Shown: in pieces, positions 24,306 through 32,518 of the stretch
How the letters are laid out: every line of letters begins with the position of its first letter
Numbering within the stretch: position 1 is the first letter of the stretch
NCBI GenBank assembly: GCA_900539095.1
Contig: UQAR01000016.1
Span: forward strand, 1 to 33,313
Direction: 5' to 3'
Length of the DNA: 33,313 nucleotides
From: an uncultured Ruminococcus sp.
GTDB taxonomy: Bacteria > Bacillota > Clostridia > Oscillospirales > Ruminococcaceae
The notes under the pieces: generated by a model
Seen by the model: the letters and a program-made list of their open reading frames with translations, nothing else
Told to the model about the DNA's origin: nothing
Database searches by the model: none
Position numbers and translations under genes: made by a program

Positions 24306-25013
24306 TTAATCCTGAAAAACGTCGGTAAAGTAGCCTGCGTTGGAGATAGGCTCGTTGCCGCCTGCCAAATGCTTTGTGCAGCCCATGACATGGCATCTGA
24401 AAAAGCCATAGTTGCTCTCACGCTCCTCACAGCCGAGGACTGTAACGGAGGTAGGCTGCATATTAAAGCCGTGCCACATATTCATGGTGGAAATGCCCAG
24501 AAGGTGTCCTATAATGACCATTGAAACGGCGAAGTGACAGAAGAACACAAGCGTTTCATCACTGTGCTTTTCAATGCGGAACATACCGTTCTCATGGATA
24601 TAGCCATGGTCGGCGAGGAGCTTGTCGATGCCCTCCTGCACCCATTTGAGCTGCTCTTCAACATTGCCTGTTTGCATATAGTCTGATTTGAACCAGTTAT
24701 TGCGGTCATAGTATATCTCTTTATCTGCCCACTCGGTTGGGTACATATCCCATGGGATACGATGTCCGCCGTCAGAAGTTGGAATGATGCCGTTAAATTC
24801 TCTTAGCCATGTGAGAGTTTCGGCGGTATCCCCACGGAGTTTCAGGGAATATTCTGCTGTGAGCTGTGCTCTGCCCAAAGGTGAGACATAAAACTTTGAA
24901 ACGTCCCAATTTTTCACACGCTGAGCGAGAAGTTCAGCCTCACGCTTGCCCTTTTCGGTAAGGGTATCGTGGACGTAATCCGGGTCGCCGTGTCTGATGA
25001 AAATAAGCCTCAT
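24306..25013 (-). CDS. Histidine phosphatase family protein
   Basis: A 235-residue member of the histidine phosphatase (phosphoglycerate-mutase-like) superfamily. It begins IFIRHGDPDY, the catalytic RHG motif (residues 7-9), then an SPLGRAQLTAEY segment, and has the second conserved His in FFCHFAVSM (near 165). The region FNGIIPTSDGGHRIPWDMYPTEWADKE and several Trp/Tyr are not typical of GpmA, so it is not a glycolytic mutase; a small phosphomonoester phosphatase is more likely. No signal peptide. It starts 15 bases after the MATE stop with AGGAGGTATTTTT ahead of the ATG and ends at its own terminator. The link between exporter and phosphatase is positional only. Confidence 0.85.
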   Translation of the reverse strand: MRLIFIRHGDPDYVHDTLTEKGKREAELLAQRVKNWDVSKFYVSPLGRAQLTAEYSLKLRGDTAETLTWLREFNGIIPTSDGGHRIPWDMYPTEWADKEIYYDRNNWFKSDYMQTGNVEEQLKWVQEGIDKLLADHGYIHENGMFRIEKHSDETLVFFCHFAVSMVIIGHLLGISTMNMWHGFNMQPTSVTVLGCEERESNYGFFRCHVMGCTKHLAGGNEPISNAGYFTDVFQD

Positions 25014-25028
25014 AAAAATACCTCCTAT

Positions 25029-26387
25029 TTAATCTGCCATTGGTTTTATCTCGGCGTTATATGCTCTTCTCAGGAAGAAAAGTGACGCCAATATGGAGAA
25101 TACCTCGGCGATAGGGAAAGCCCACCATATGGCGGCAAGCTTGCCTGTAAGGGAAAGAAGATATGCCACAGGGAGCAGCACCACAAGCTGTCTTGTGAAA
25201 GAGATGAGCATTGACGAAAGTCCTTTGCTGAGGGCCTGAAGAGATGAGATTATGATTATATCAAAGCCTGCGAAGAAGAAGTGGGTACTGATTATACGCA
25301 GGGCTGTTACGCCTATGCTGAGCATATTATCGCTTGCGTCAAAGAGTTTAAGGAGAGGTGCCGGGAAAAGCTGCATAATGATAGTGCCGACTATCATGAT
25401 AGAAACGGAATACATCATGGCATATTTCATTGCACCAGTGATACGCTTTTTCTTTCTTGCACCGAAATTATAGGCAACGATAGGGATAAGGCCGTTATTA
25501 AGACCGAAAACAGGCATGAAAACGAAACTTTGGAGTTTGAAATACACGCCGAAAACAGCTGCGGCGGTGTTTGAAAAGCCGATAAGGATACGGTTCATGC
25601 CGTAGGTCATAACAGAGGAGATAGACTGCATTATGATAGACGGCAGGCCGACGGCGTAAATTTTCTTGATTATTTTTGCCTGCGGTCTATACTTTATCAG
25701 ATCTATGGTTATCTCTTTGTTGAACTTCATATTGAAGAAAAGACCGAAAGCTGCGGCGGTGAACTGACCGATACAGGTAGCGACGGCAGCACCTGTTACG
25801 CCCCACTTAGGGAAAAAGCCCACGCCGAAGATAAAGCAAGGGTCGAGGATAATATTTATCACTGCACCGATACCCTGAGTATACATAGAGTAGATAGTTT
25901 TGCCAGTAGCCTGCAAGAGTTTTTCCATAGTCATCTGGCAGAAAAGTCCGATACTGAGCAGGCTGATGACAGTGAGATACTGGTCGCCGTACTCGATTAT
26001 GATCTTGCTTGAAGTTTGTGAGCGGTAGAATATTTCGGTAAAGAACGCACCGAACGCCACGAAAATAGCGAAGTTCACGAGGCAGAGGAAGATGCCGTTA
26101 TTGGCGGCACTATTGGCTTGTTTGAAGTTCTTTTCGCCGAGAGATTTTGACAGCAGTGCATTTATACCGACTCCAGTGCCTGCACCGAGGGCTATCATAA
26201 GATTTTGCACCGGGAAAGCCAATGACACGGCGGTAAGGGCGTCCTCGCTTATTTTTGCGACGAAGATACTATCCACAATATTATAGAGTGCTTGCACGAG
26301 CATAGATATCATGATAGGCAGCGACATAGTAAAGAGCAATTTACCTATAGGCTGCGTTCCCATTTTATTTTCTTTTACTTCTTCCAT
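25029..26387 (-). CDS. MATE family efflux transporter
   Basis: A 452-residue, 12-helix multidrug and toxin extrusion transporter of the DinF/NorM-related clade common in Clostridia, which expels cations, drugs or metabolites against a Na+ or H+ gradient. Visible features: PIGKLLFTMSLPIMISMLVQALYNIVDSIFVA at the N terminus, the GAGTGVGINALLSKSLG loop, GVTGAAVATCIGQ, and the second-half repeat around FGLNNGLIPIVAYNFGARKKKRI. Length fits. AAGGTGGG precedes the ATG; a promoter with an extended -10 (TGC-TATAAT, 26450-26445) lies about 60 bases upstream. Substrate cannot be inferred. Confidence 0.92.
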   Translation of the reverse strand: MEEVKENKMGTQPIGKLLFTMSLPIMISMLVQALYNIVDSIFVAKISEDALTAVSLAFPVQNLMIALGAGTGVGINALLSKSLGEKNFKQANSAANNGIFLCLVNFAIFVAFGAFFTEIFYRSQTSSKIIIEYGDQYLTVISLLSIGLFCQMTMEKLLQATGKTIYSMYTQGIGAVINIILDPCFIFGVGFFPKWGVTGAAVATCIGQFTAAAFGLFFNMKFNKEITIDLIKYRPQAKIIKKIYAVGLPSIIMQSISSVMTYGMNRILIGFSNTAAAVFGVYFKLQSFVFMPVFGLNNGLIPIVAYNFGARKKKRITGAMKYAMMYSVSIMIVGTIIMQLFPAPLLKLFDASDNMLSIGVTALRIISTHFFFAGFDIIIISSLQALSKGLSSMLISFTRQLVVLLPVAYLLSLTGKLAAIWWAFPIAEVFSILASLFFLRRAYNAEIKPMAD

Positions 26388-26444
26388 TTTACGATTCCCA
26401 CCTTAAAGTTACTTTTTCTTTGATCATACTGTTTTAACCTTTTT

Positions 26445-26453
26445 ATTATAGCA
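26445..26453 (-). promoter_or_regulatory. Extended -10 promoter of the MATE operon
   Basis: On the - strand TGC-TATAAT, with no good -35 at the usual distance, as expected for an extended -10 promoter. Confidence 0.55.
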
Positions 26454-26506
26454 TTTTTATACGAAAGTTGTATGAATTATTTGTTAAATCAGCACAAATC
26501 GGGTGG

Positions 26507-26664
26507 TATAGGGGACAGCGTTCTCGATGTCCCGATATTTTTTTCACCCATTGAATTATTGGGACATATCGCAGCAATGCACCCCGAATAATTATACATC
26601 AAAGATATACCAATCACGGCATTGCCACCTCCGAACGGGCTGTCGAGGGCGCCAGCCCCTACAG
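26507..26664. mobile_element. MITE-like element, about 158 bp, with imperfect terminal inverted repeats
   Basis: The left end TATAGGGGACAGCG... (26507-26534) and the reverse complement of the right end (26637-26664, TGTAGGGGCTGGCG...) match over about 28 bases with several differences. The left two thirds align with 46-140. No coding capacity. It is the most complete copy in the window and the basis for calling this a small non-autonomous element. Confidence 0.6.
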
Positions 26665-26687
26665 ATTGTTAGGGAAAGTTTGTTGTG

Positions 26688-26713
26688 CCGCAAAATCGCT
26701 ACGCTCTTTGCGG
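26688..26713. repeat. Hairpin CCGCAAA/TTTGCGG
   Basis: Seven-base perfect arms around a loop ATCGCTACGCTC, within the repeat-rich gap. It appears to be the start of the second repeat family that continues to about 26980. Confidence 0.5.
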
Positions 26714-26822
26714 ATTTACATTTGCTCAGGGCGAGGGTGGGCGGTGCAGATTTTGTGCTCCGATATGGGGTTTGTTTGATATATGGCTCTCGTGTGCTTT
26801 TTACACTTTAATCTGCACCTTG

Positions 26823-26903
26823 TCGGCTTACGCCGAATGAGGCTCTGCCTCATACTCCGCTCAGGGCTTTGCCCTAAGAACCCACAAGGGACTCTGTCCC
26901 TTG
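26823..26903. repeat. Array of four micro-hairpins
   Basis: Consecutive palindromes with 3-4 base loops: TCGGC-TTAC-GCCGA (26823-26836), ATGAGGC-TCT-GCCTCAT (26837-26853), AGGGC-TTT-GCCCT (26863-26875) and CAAGGGAC-TCT-GTCCCTTG (26885-26903). The string GGCTCTGCC/GGGCTTTGCCC type is a familiar intergenic pattern in Clostridia. Not coding: the open frame that crosses it is a by-product. Confidence 0.7.
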
Positions 26904-27005
26904 ACCCTGCAAGCCCTCTAACGCCGGGCCCCCGCCTGCGTTTAAGTGCTCGCTACGCTCGGTGCTGGGTGCACAACTTTGGTCAGCTATGCCAATTCCT
27001 CATTC

Positions 27006-27051
27006 AAAATAAGATCCCCACAGAGTTTTCTCTCCATGGGGATCTTATTTT
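27006..27051 (-). terminator. Terminator of the adaptor/ABC operon
   Basis: AAAATAAGATCCCCA (27006-27020) pairs perfectly with TGGGGATCTTATTTT (27037-27051): 15 pairs, closing directly after the permease stop on the - strand and followed by T-rich sequence. Confidence 0.9.
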
Positions 27052-27053
27052 AG

Positions 27054-28328
27054 CTATTCATATCTCAATGCATCTATAGGATTGAGTTTCGCCGCTTTTA
27101 TTGACGGGATAAGTCCAAATACTATTCCGACTACCATTGAAAATACCACCGACACCACTATGGACGCTGATGATATCGCCACAGGCACTTCCGCCATTTT
27201 CGCTATTATCTGCGAAAGTCCTATGCCTGTCAGGACGCCGATTATTCCGCCTATGCTCGTTAGCACTGCCGCCTCTGTCAAGAACTGTGCAAGTATTCTC
27301 TTCTTCCTTGCTCCCAGTGCTTTTTTCAGTCCTATCTCTCTCGTCCTCTCTGTTACTGACACCAGCATGATGTTCATTACGCCGATACCGCCGACCAGCA
27401 ATGAGATGCTCGCTATCCATATGAGCATTTTATTTGTGGAAGAGCTGAGGTCCTGAAGTGACTTTGCCTGCTCAAGCAAGCTTTCGCTCTTATATTCCAC
27501 TGAGGCACTCGTTCCCTCGCTGCCGCTTTTTACTGTTGAAACATTCTCGTTGAGTATATCTGCCGACTTTTTGCCTGCGTTCGTCATCGAGTCTGTGTCA
27601 ACAGCTTTTACTATGCAGTTTTCAGGCTCGTCATAGCGGAAAACTATTCCCCAGTCATTTGTTGGTATGAATATAAGTCCGCTTGATGTCTGATTGTATG
27701 TGTAATAGTCATCGACTGAGTTTATTACAGGCTCAAAGCTTGAATTGAGCACTGCGACGCCTATTATGGTGAAAGGCTCGCCGCTTATGTCAATCACCTT
27801 GCCCACTGGGCTTTCACCCTCGAAAATGCCCTCTGCAAGGGTCTTGTCTACTACGGCTACTTTATCGAACTTTGTGAAGTTTCTGTCTGCAAAGCCTTTG
27901 CCCTCGATTATCTCATAGCCTACGGTGTCAAAATAGTCCTCGTCTATGCCGTAAATGGTTGAGGAATCCATTTTGCTGTTAAGGTAGAAAAGGTTGTCAG
28001 GGTTGTTTCTTGTGCGGTAGAATGTGCTTGACTCAACTTCTTTTAGTTCGTTGATACGCTTTTTTGTGTCAGCGGTGAACATTGCCACGTTTGACGGCGG
28101 CGTATCATATGAGAAGTCGCAAACTGTGTCGCCGTTTGAAAGCTGTATCTTTACGGTGTTGTTGCCTGCACCGATAAGGTTGTTTTTTATCTGCTCGTTT
28201 GTACCCTTTATGGTGGAAACTATGGCAATGATAGCTGCGATACCGATAATGATGCCGAGCATGGTAAGGAACGAACGTATTTTATGTGAAAGTATTCCTT
28301 TGAATGAAAGTCTGATATTTTCTATCAT
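27054..28328 (-). CDS. MacB-like ABC transporter permease
   Basis: A 424-residue FtsX/MacB-type permease (type VII ABC). N-terminal helix after IRLSFKGILSHKIRSFLTMLGIIIGIAAIIAIVS, a large extracellular MacB periplasmic-core-like domain (about 45-280), and a C-terminal block of three helices with MLIWIASISLLVGGIGVMNIMLVSVTERTREIGLKKALGARKKRI, the characteristic FtsX-domain entry including the ERTREIGxxxAxGA coupling helix. In Gram-positives these permeases perform mechanotransmission rather than transport through a tunnel, often for antimicrobial peptides or lipoproteins. It is the last gene of the operon, 15 bases after the large adaptor, and ends at a 15-pair terminator. Confidence 0.92.
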   Translation of the reverse strand: MIENIRLSFKGILSHKIRSFLTMLGIIIGIAAIIAIVSTIKGTNEQIKNNLIGAGNNTVKIQLSNGDTVCDFSYDTPPSNVAMFTADTKKRINELKEVESSTFYRTRNNPDNLFYLNSKMDSSTIYGIDEDYFDTVGYEIIEGKGFADRNFTKFDKVAVVDKTLAEGIFEGESPVGKVIDISGEPFTIIGVAVLNSSFEPVINSVDDYYTYNQTSSGLIFIPTNDWGIVFRYDEPENCIVKAVDTDSMTNAGKKSADILNENVSTVKSGSEGTSASVEYKSESLLEQAKSLQDLSSSTNKMLIWIASISLLVGGIGVMNIMLVSVTERTREIGLKKALGARKKRILAQFLTEAAVLTSIGGIIGVLTGIGLSQIIAKMAEVPVAISSASIVVSVVFSMVVGIVFGLIPSIKAAKLNPIDALRYE

Positions 28329-28343
28329 TTTATCTGCCCCCCT

Positions 28344-30221
28344 TTAGTGTTCAGGATAAAGGACTTCGGTGGTCTCCTTTGTCCTTACTCCCTCTTTTAC
28401 GTCCTTGCCGTATGGGAAACATATCTTGTCTTTCATAGAAAGTCCGGCTTTTACCTCGATATTTGAGCCATACATTATCTTTCCTGTTTTTATATAGCTT
28501 TTTACCAGTCTGCCGTCTTTATCGGCTTTCATTATGTAGTAGTTGCCGTTTTCCTGTCTTACATAATGTATAGGCAGATAAACGCTGTCGCTTGTGGTGG
28601 TGTCGCTCACAAAGGAGATGCCTACCCAGTCGCCTACGTTGAAATCTGTGCTGTCGCTGAGTTTTGCCTCAACGGTATAGGTTGAGCTGTTAGGATTGTC
28701 GCCCCAGTTATAAGCTGAGTATGAAACAGGCTCGCTGTTTATCTTTGTTATCTCGGCGTCAATGCTCATTCCTGTATTATATGAGTTCACCATGACTGTA
28801 TTGCCCACTTCCGCTTTGTCAAGGTTGAGTTCGCCTACGCTGAATGTGACCGAAACGCCGCCCTCGCCCTCGATTATGGCAAATGCGTCATCATCGGAGC
28901 TGTCGCCGCTGTAGTCCATGCTGCCGTCGGTGATGTCCATATCGTCGGAATAATCAGCATCATCTGAAGTGTCGCCGTCGCCGTTTGCCGCAGCGTCGCT
29001 AACAGAGCCTATTTTCTTTACCACTCCGTCGATAGTAGCGACCACCTTGCCGTCTGTTTTTTTCTTCAAGGCGTCATTGTAGTCGAGCTTTGCGGATTTA
29101 AGGTCGATTTTAAGGCTTTTTATCTCGTCCTCTTTTTCGGTTATCATTTTCTTTATTTCAGCACGGCTGTACTGATAATCGTCAGAGGTAGGATCTGTAT
29201 TATCGGTAGTCTGTGACGGTGTTGTCGGTGTGGTATCAGGAATATCCACATCGCCGGTATAGTCTGTATCGTCATCAGGGTTATCAACATCATCGATATC
29301 GTCTGTATCGTCTATGTCATCTGAACTGTCGTCACCGTCTGCGTCAGAGTTCTTTGGAACGACTATGGAGAATTTTCCGAACTGCGGCACAGAAGTATCC
29401 AGTGCCAGCATACCGGTCTCCTTATCCTCGGTGATACCGTCGGAAACTGTCCAGTCGCTAAGAGCTTTTCCGCTGAGAGTTTCACGGTTCACTATCCATT
29501 TATAGATAAAGTTGGAGTTATCGTCATAAACGCAAAGCTCGGAATATGTTCCCGTTGCATAGAGCCTTTCAAGGAATGCTTTTGACACCTTTGTGGTTTT
29601 GTTGCAGTTTATGATATAAGGGTCTTCCTTTGTGCCTGCGTTTTCAGACTGGAAAACAGCCTTTACAACGTCAACGGTTTCTATAGGCTCAGGGTCAGGC
29701 TCCGGCTCCGGTTCAGGGTCGGGAGTTGGCTCCGGCTCAGGCTCGGGGTCCGGTATCGGGTCAGGCTCCGGCTCAGGGTCTGGATCGTCAGGCTCTATCG
29801 GAGCGTCCTCAGAAGGTTTCAAGGCCTTGATCTTGGCAAGTTCTTTTTCTGCCATTTTGATGTTCTGCTCACAGACTTTTACCTGATTTTCTTTCTGTGA
29901 AAGCTCCAGCTCCACCACCGTCATGTCATATTCAAGGATAGTGTCGCCTTTTTTCACAGTGTCGCCCTTTTTGACGAGGACTTTTTTAACAAGCTTTTCG
30001 TTGTCAAGGGTAATTTTCTGAGCGTTGGCGGAGATTATCTGACCGTCCATATTGGCTGAACTGTCCCACTCGTACATATCGGCAGTTTCTGCCATAAGAT
30101 CAACAGGCACTACAGGTACCACTATCTTTTTGTCCTGACTTTTCTTGTATTTAACTGCTCCTGCATATCCGCCGCCTCCGAGGATAGCAATGCACAGGAT
30201 CGTTATGATAAGCTTTTTCAT
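28344..30221 (-). CDS. Membrane-fusion (HlyD-like) adaptor with inserted domain
   Basis: A 625-residue adaptor, far longer than the usual 350-450. Order: N-terminal membrane helix (4-25), first half of the lipoyl-like domain (about 60-100, KGDTVKKGDTILEYD), coiled-coil helix one (104-134), then an Asp/Glu/Pro repeat linker (137-180), an extra domain (about 184-291) ending VPQFGKFSIVVPK, a second acidic linker with Asp runs (292-346), coiled-coil helix two (350-387), second half of the lipoyl domain (391-408) interrupted by a third acidic tract (413-446), then the beta-barrel domain. The insertion thus sits exactly at the tip of the helical hairpin. Its ATG overlaps the ATPase stop by four bases. 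Adaptors normally bridge the permease to an envelope partner; the insert may be the outward contact. Confidence 0.85.
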   Translation of the reverse strand: MKKLIITILCIAILGGGGYAGAVKYKKSQDKKIVVPVVPVDLMAETADMYEWDSSANMDGQIISANAQKITLDNEKLVKKVLVKKGDTVKKGDTILEYDMTVVELELSQKENQVKVCEQNIKMAEKELAKIKALKPSEDAPIEPDDPDPEPEPDPIPDPEPEPEPTPDPEPEPEPDPEPIETVDVVKAVFQSENAGTKEDPYIINCNKTTKVSKAFLERLYATGTYSELCVYDDNSNFIYKWIVNRETLSGKALSDWTVSDGITEDKETGMLALDTSVPQFGKFSIVVPKNSDADGDDSSDDIDDTDDIDDVDNPDDDTDYTGDVDIPDTTPTTPSQTTDNTDPTSDDYQYSRAEIKKMITEKEDEIKSLKIDLKSAKLDYNDALKKKTDGKVVATIDGVVKKIGSVSDAAANGDGDTSDDADYSDDMDITDGSMDYSGDSSDDDAFAIIEGEGGVSVTFSVGELNLDKAEVGNTVMVNSYNTGMSIDAEITKINSEPVSYSAYNWGDNPNSSTYTVEAKLSDSTDFNVGDWVGISFVSDTTTSDSVYLPIHYVRQENGNYYIMKADKDGRLVKSYIKTGKIMYGSNIEVKAGLSMKDKICFPYGKDVKEGVRTKETTEVLYPEH

Positions 30222-30904
30222 TCCTGTTCACCTGCCCTTTCTCCGTGCAGTTCGCCGTCACGGATATACATTATCCTCTTTGCACATCTTGCGATATCAG
30301 GCTCGTGGGTTATCATAACAATGGTAACGCCGTCGTCATTGAGTTCTTTGAAAAGTTCCATTACCTGATCGCCTGACTTAGTGTCGAGAGCACCTGTAGG
30401 CTCGTCTGCAAGCAGCAGCTTTGGATTATTGACGATAGCTCTTGCTATGGCAACTCTTTGTTTCTGTCCGCCTGAAAGCTGGGTAGGCTTGAAAAACATT
30501 CTTTCTGCAAGCCCCACCTTTTCAAGGGCAGCCTTTGCTCTCTGACGTCTTTCCTTTTTGCCTACGCCTGCATAGAGCAGAGGAAGTTCGACATTTTCCA
30601 ATGCCGACTGTCTTGGAAGCAGGTTGAAGTTTTGGAACACAAAGCCTATTTTCTTGTTCCTTATTTCGGAAAGCTTTTTGTCATTTGCCTGCATTATATC
30701 GCTGCCGTCAAAAATAAAGCTGCCCTTTGTCTGCTTGTCAAGGCAGCCTATTATGTTCATGAGGGTAGATTTGCCTGAGCCTGACGGACCCATTATGGCA
30801 ACATACTCCCCCTCTGAAACGTCAAGGGAGATATCCTTGAGCACAGGCACGGCCTCTTTGCCCTGCAAATAGTCCTTATAGATATTTTTCAGTTCAAATA
30901 CCAT
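30218..30904 (-). CDS. ABC transporter ATPase (MacB/LolD type)
   Basis: A 228-residue ATPase. Walker A GPSGSGKST (39-47), Q loop in FVFQNFNLLP, signature LSGGQKQRVAIARAI, Walker B LLLADEPTGALD and switch MITHEP are intact and match the MacB/LolD/FtsE group, whose members pair with FtsX-like permeases. It lies 12 bases after the first adaptor gene and overlaps the second adaptor by four bases. The short C terminus is HGERAGEQE. As the only ATPase in the operon it should energise the MacB-like permease at 27054-28328. Confidence 0.95.
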   Translation of the reverse strand: MVFELKNIYKDYLQGKEAVPVLKDISLDVSEGEYVAIMGPSGSGKSTLMNIIGCLDKQTKGSFIFDGSDIMQANDKKLSEIRNKKIGFVFQNFNLLPRQSALENVELPLLYAGVGKKERRQRAKAALEKVGLAERMFFKPTQLSGGQKQRVAIARAIVNNPKLLLADEPTGALDTKSGDQVMELFKELNDDGVTIVMITHEPDIARCAKRIMYIRDGELHGERAGEQE

Positions 30905-30916
30905 TGCAAGCCCTCC

Positions 30917-32347
30917 TTATTCAGCGAGAGCTGCGTCAGCATCAGCTATGTCGGTATTATCGTCTGCATTATCTGCATTTTCCTCTTCGCCGTAAAGCTT
31001 GTTGAAGTATTCCTCAATCTCCTCGTCAGTCATGCTTGCGAGCATATCCTCGTCAATAGCCATGCCGTCCTCATCACTTCCGTCATAAACGATGTCCTCG
31101 TCACCGCCCTCGATATCAGCGTCACTGTTGTCGTTCGTGTCAAGGTCATTAGGTGGAACAGACACGTCAGCCTCATTTGTGGTGGCTGTCATGCCCTCTT
31201 CGATAGATTTGTCAGGGTATGCGATATAATCGCCCTTTTCAAGGCCTGATTTTATCTCGCAGTCGCCGTTATCCTCGTCCTTCTGACCTATCTCAACGTA
31301 TCTCTTTTCTATCTTTCCGTCCTTGTCCTTAGCCCAGACGTAATTCTTCTTGCCGTCCTTGCAGATAAAGTCGGAATAGAGCCAAATTCCTGTTTTGTTT
31401 ATAGAGGTGTCCTGACCGTTATCGATCTCGATAAGAACGTGCTGACCGAGCATAAGGCCGTCAAAGTTTTCAGGAGTTACATAGAAAGCATAGTTTGAGG
31501 ACTGGCTCATTTCGTCGCTTGAGCCATAGCTGTACGTATCGTCAGAATTTTTCTGTGGGCTTGTGTCAACGGAAGTTATCTCGCCTTTCCAGCTTGAATC
31601 GTCAAGTCTTGACTTAACGATAACGGAAACGCCCTGCATGATATCTTTGCTGTTCTGCTCGTTGAATCTGCCTTTTATTCTGTAGTCGCCCTCTTCTGTT
31701 ATCTGCATTATGACGTCGCCGCCCTCCTCCTGGAGCTTATCGGCAGTCTTTACGTTCTTTATAGTTCCGTCTATAGTCGCAGTAACAAAGGCGTTCTTTG
31801 TTGACGCCTCAAGCTTTTTTATCTCTACGTTTTTAGCCTTTATATCATACTCGTTCTTAGCATTGTCGCTCTGCAAAGAAAGGATCTGGGTCGTGTATGA
31901 CACAGCAGCGTCCTGATCGGCGTTTTTCTTTTCCTTTTCAAGCTCAGCTATCTGGCTCTTATTTGAAGCTATCTCGTTCTGGAGCCTCTCCACCTCGAGC
32001 TTAGCCTGCTCAAGCTGAAGATTTATAGCCTCAACATCATATGTAAGCAGCTTGTCACCCTTTTTAACAGAGTCGCCGTTCTTAACAAGTATCTCGTCCA
32101 CCGTCTTTGAGCTGTCATACTTTACGTCCACAGACTCCTGTGCCTCAACAACGCCCAAAAACGAGCAATTAGAAAGCTTGAAGTCCGACACAGTGTTAAG
32201 TGACGATACCTTCTGCACATATACCTTCTGTGAGCTTTTTGAGCCGCCCTTGCCGGTCTTTTTCCATATGAGAAAACCTCCCACACAGACCGCACAGACG
32301 ATAACAAGCACTATTATAACAGTGCATATCCTTTTTTTCGTGGTCAT
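30917..32347 (-). CDS. Membrane-fusion (HlyD-like) adaptor, first gene of the operon
   Basis: A 476-residue adaptor. N-terminal membrane helix (8-28), lipoyl-like half (VDEILVKNGDSVKKGDKLLTYD), coiled-coil hairpin (about 107-190, LQLEQAKLEVERLQNEIASNKSQIAELEKE and the return helix), lipoyl second half (VTATIDGTIKNVKTADK), beta-barrel domain, and a C-terminal acidic extension (about 395-476, Asp/Glu-rich with MASMTDEEIEEYFNKLYGEE). GGAGG precedes the ATG by 8 bases. Its start codon overlaps the stop of a small leader ORF. It is transcribed from the promoter at 32519-32546 through a leader terminator. Two adaptors for a single permease is not the usual one-to-one layout. Confidence 0.9.
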   Translation of the reverse strand: MTTKKRICTVIIVLVIVCAVCVGGFLIWKKTGKGGSKSSQKVYVQKVSSLNTVSDFKLSNCSFLGVVEAQESVDVKYDSSKTVDEILVKNGDSVKKGDKLLTYDVEAINLQLEQAKLEVERLQNEIASNKSQIAELEKEKKNADQDAAVSYTTQILSLQSDNAKNEYDIKAKNVEIKKLEASTKNAFVTATIDGTIKNVKTADKLQEEGGDVIMQITEEGDYRIKGRFNEQNSKDIMQGVSVIVKSRLDDSSWKGEITSVDTSPQKNSDDTYSYGSSDEMSQSSNYAFYVTPENFDGLMLGQHVLIEIDNGQDTSINKTGIWLYSDFICKDGKKNYVWAKDKDGKIEKRYVEIGQKDEDNGDCEIKSGLEKGDYIAYPDKSIEEGMTATTNEADVSVPPNDLDTNDNSDADIEGGDEDIVYDGSDEDGMAIDEDMLASMTDEEIEEYFNKLYGEEENADNADDNTDIADADAALAE

Positions 32348-32451
32348 TGCAATACCTCCGTTTGTGATTTTTCCAAAACAGCATAAAAAAATCCGCCTGA
32401 CAGCAACCAGACGGATAATACAGCCCCACCTTCCCCATAAGGGTATAGCAT
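32344..32451 (-). CDS. Possible leader peptide of 35 residues
   Basis: A short frame from ATG 32451 whose TGA (32346-32344) overlaps the ATG of the first adaptor gene (32347-32345). It reads MLYPYGEGGAVLSVWLLSG, then GFFYAVLEK, and ends near QTEVLQ. It runs through the leader terminator stem. There is no convincing Shine-Dalgarno ahead of the ATG, and the frame is open further upstream without a start, so translation is uncertain. Leader peptides coupled to terminators control ABC drug exporters such as B. subtilis bmrCD. Confidence 0.3.
   Translation of the reverse strand: MLYPYGEGGAVLSVWLLSGGFFYAVLEKSQTEVLQ
32385..32416 (-). terminator. Leader intrinsic terminator (attenuator candidate)
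   Basis: On the - strand ATCCGTCTG (32416-32408), loop GTTGCTGT, CAGGCGGAT (32399-32391), with one G-U pair, followed by six T (32390-32385). It is downstream of the operon promoter and only about 38 bases upstream of the first adaptor ATG, so it should stop transcription unless something prevents hairpin formation. Confidence 0.8.
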
Positions 32452-32518
32452 GAGCGTATTATTCTTTGTTATCTTGCTGTCCTGTTGTCTTTTGTTCTTA
32501 TCTGTTTTTTATGTATAC

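Noticed and set aside
26783..27079. 98-residue + strand open frame (SGLCPKNPQGTLSLDP type)
   Set aside because: Created by the micro-hairpin array and running into the operon terminator; this peptide pattern is a familiar artefact of Clostridial intergenic repeats, with no ribosome binding site.
29632..29886. Gly/Ser repeat frame on the + strand
   Set aside because: It is only the antisense of the Asp/Glu/Pro repeat linker in the second adaptor.
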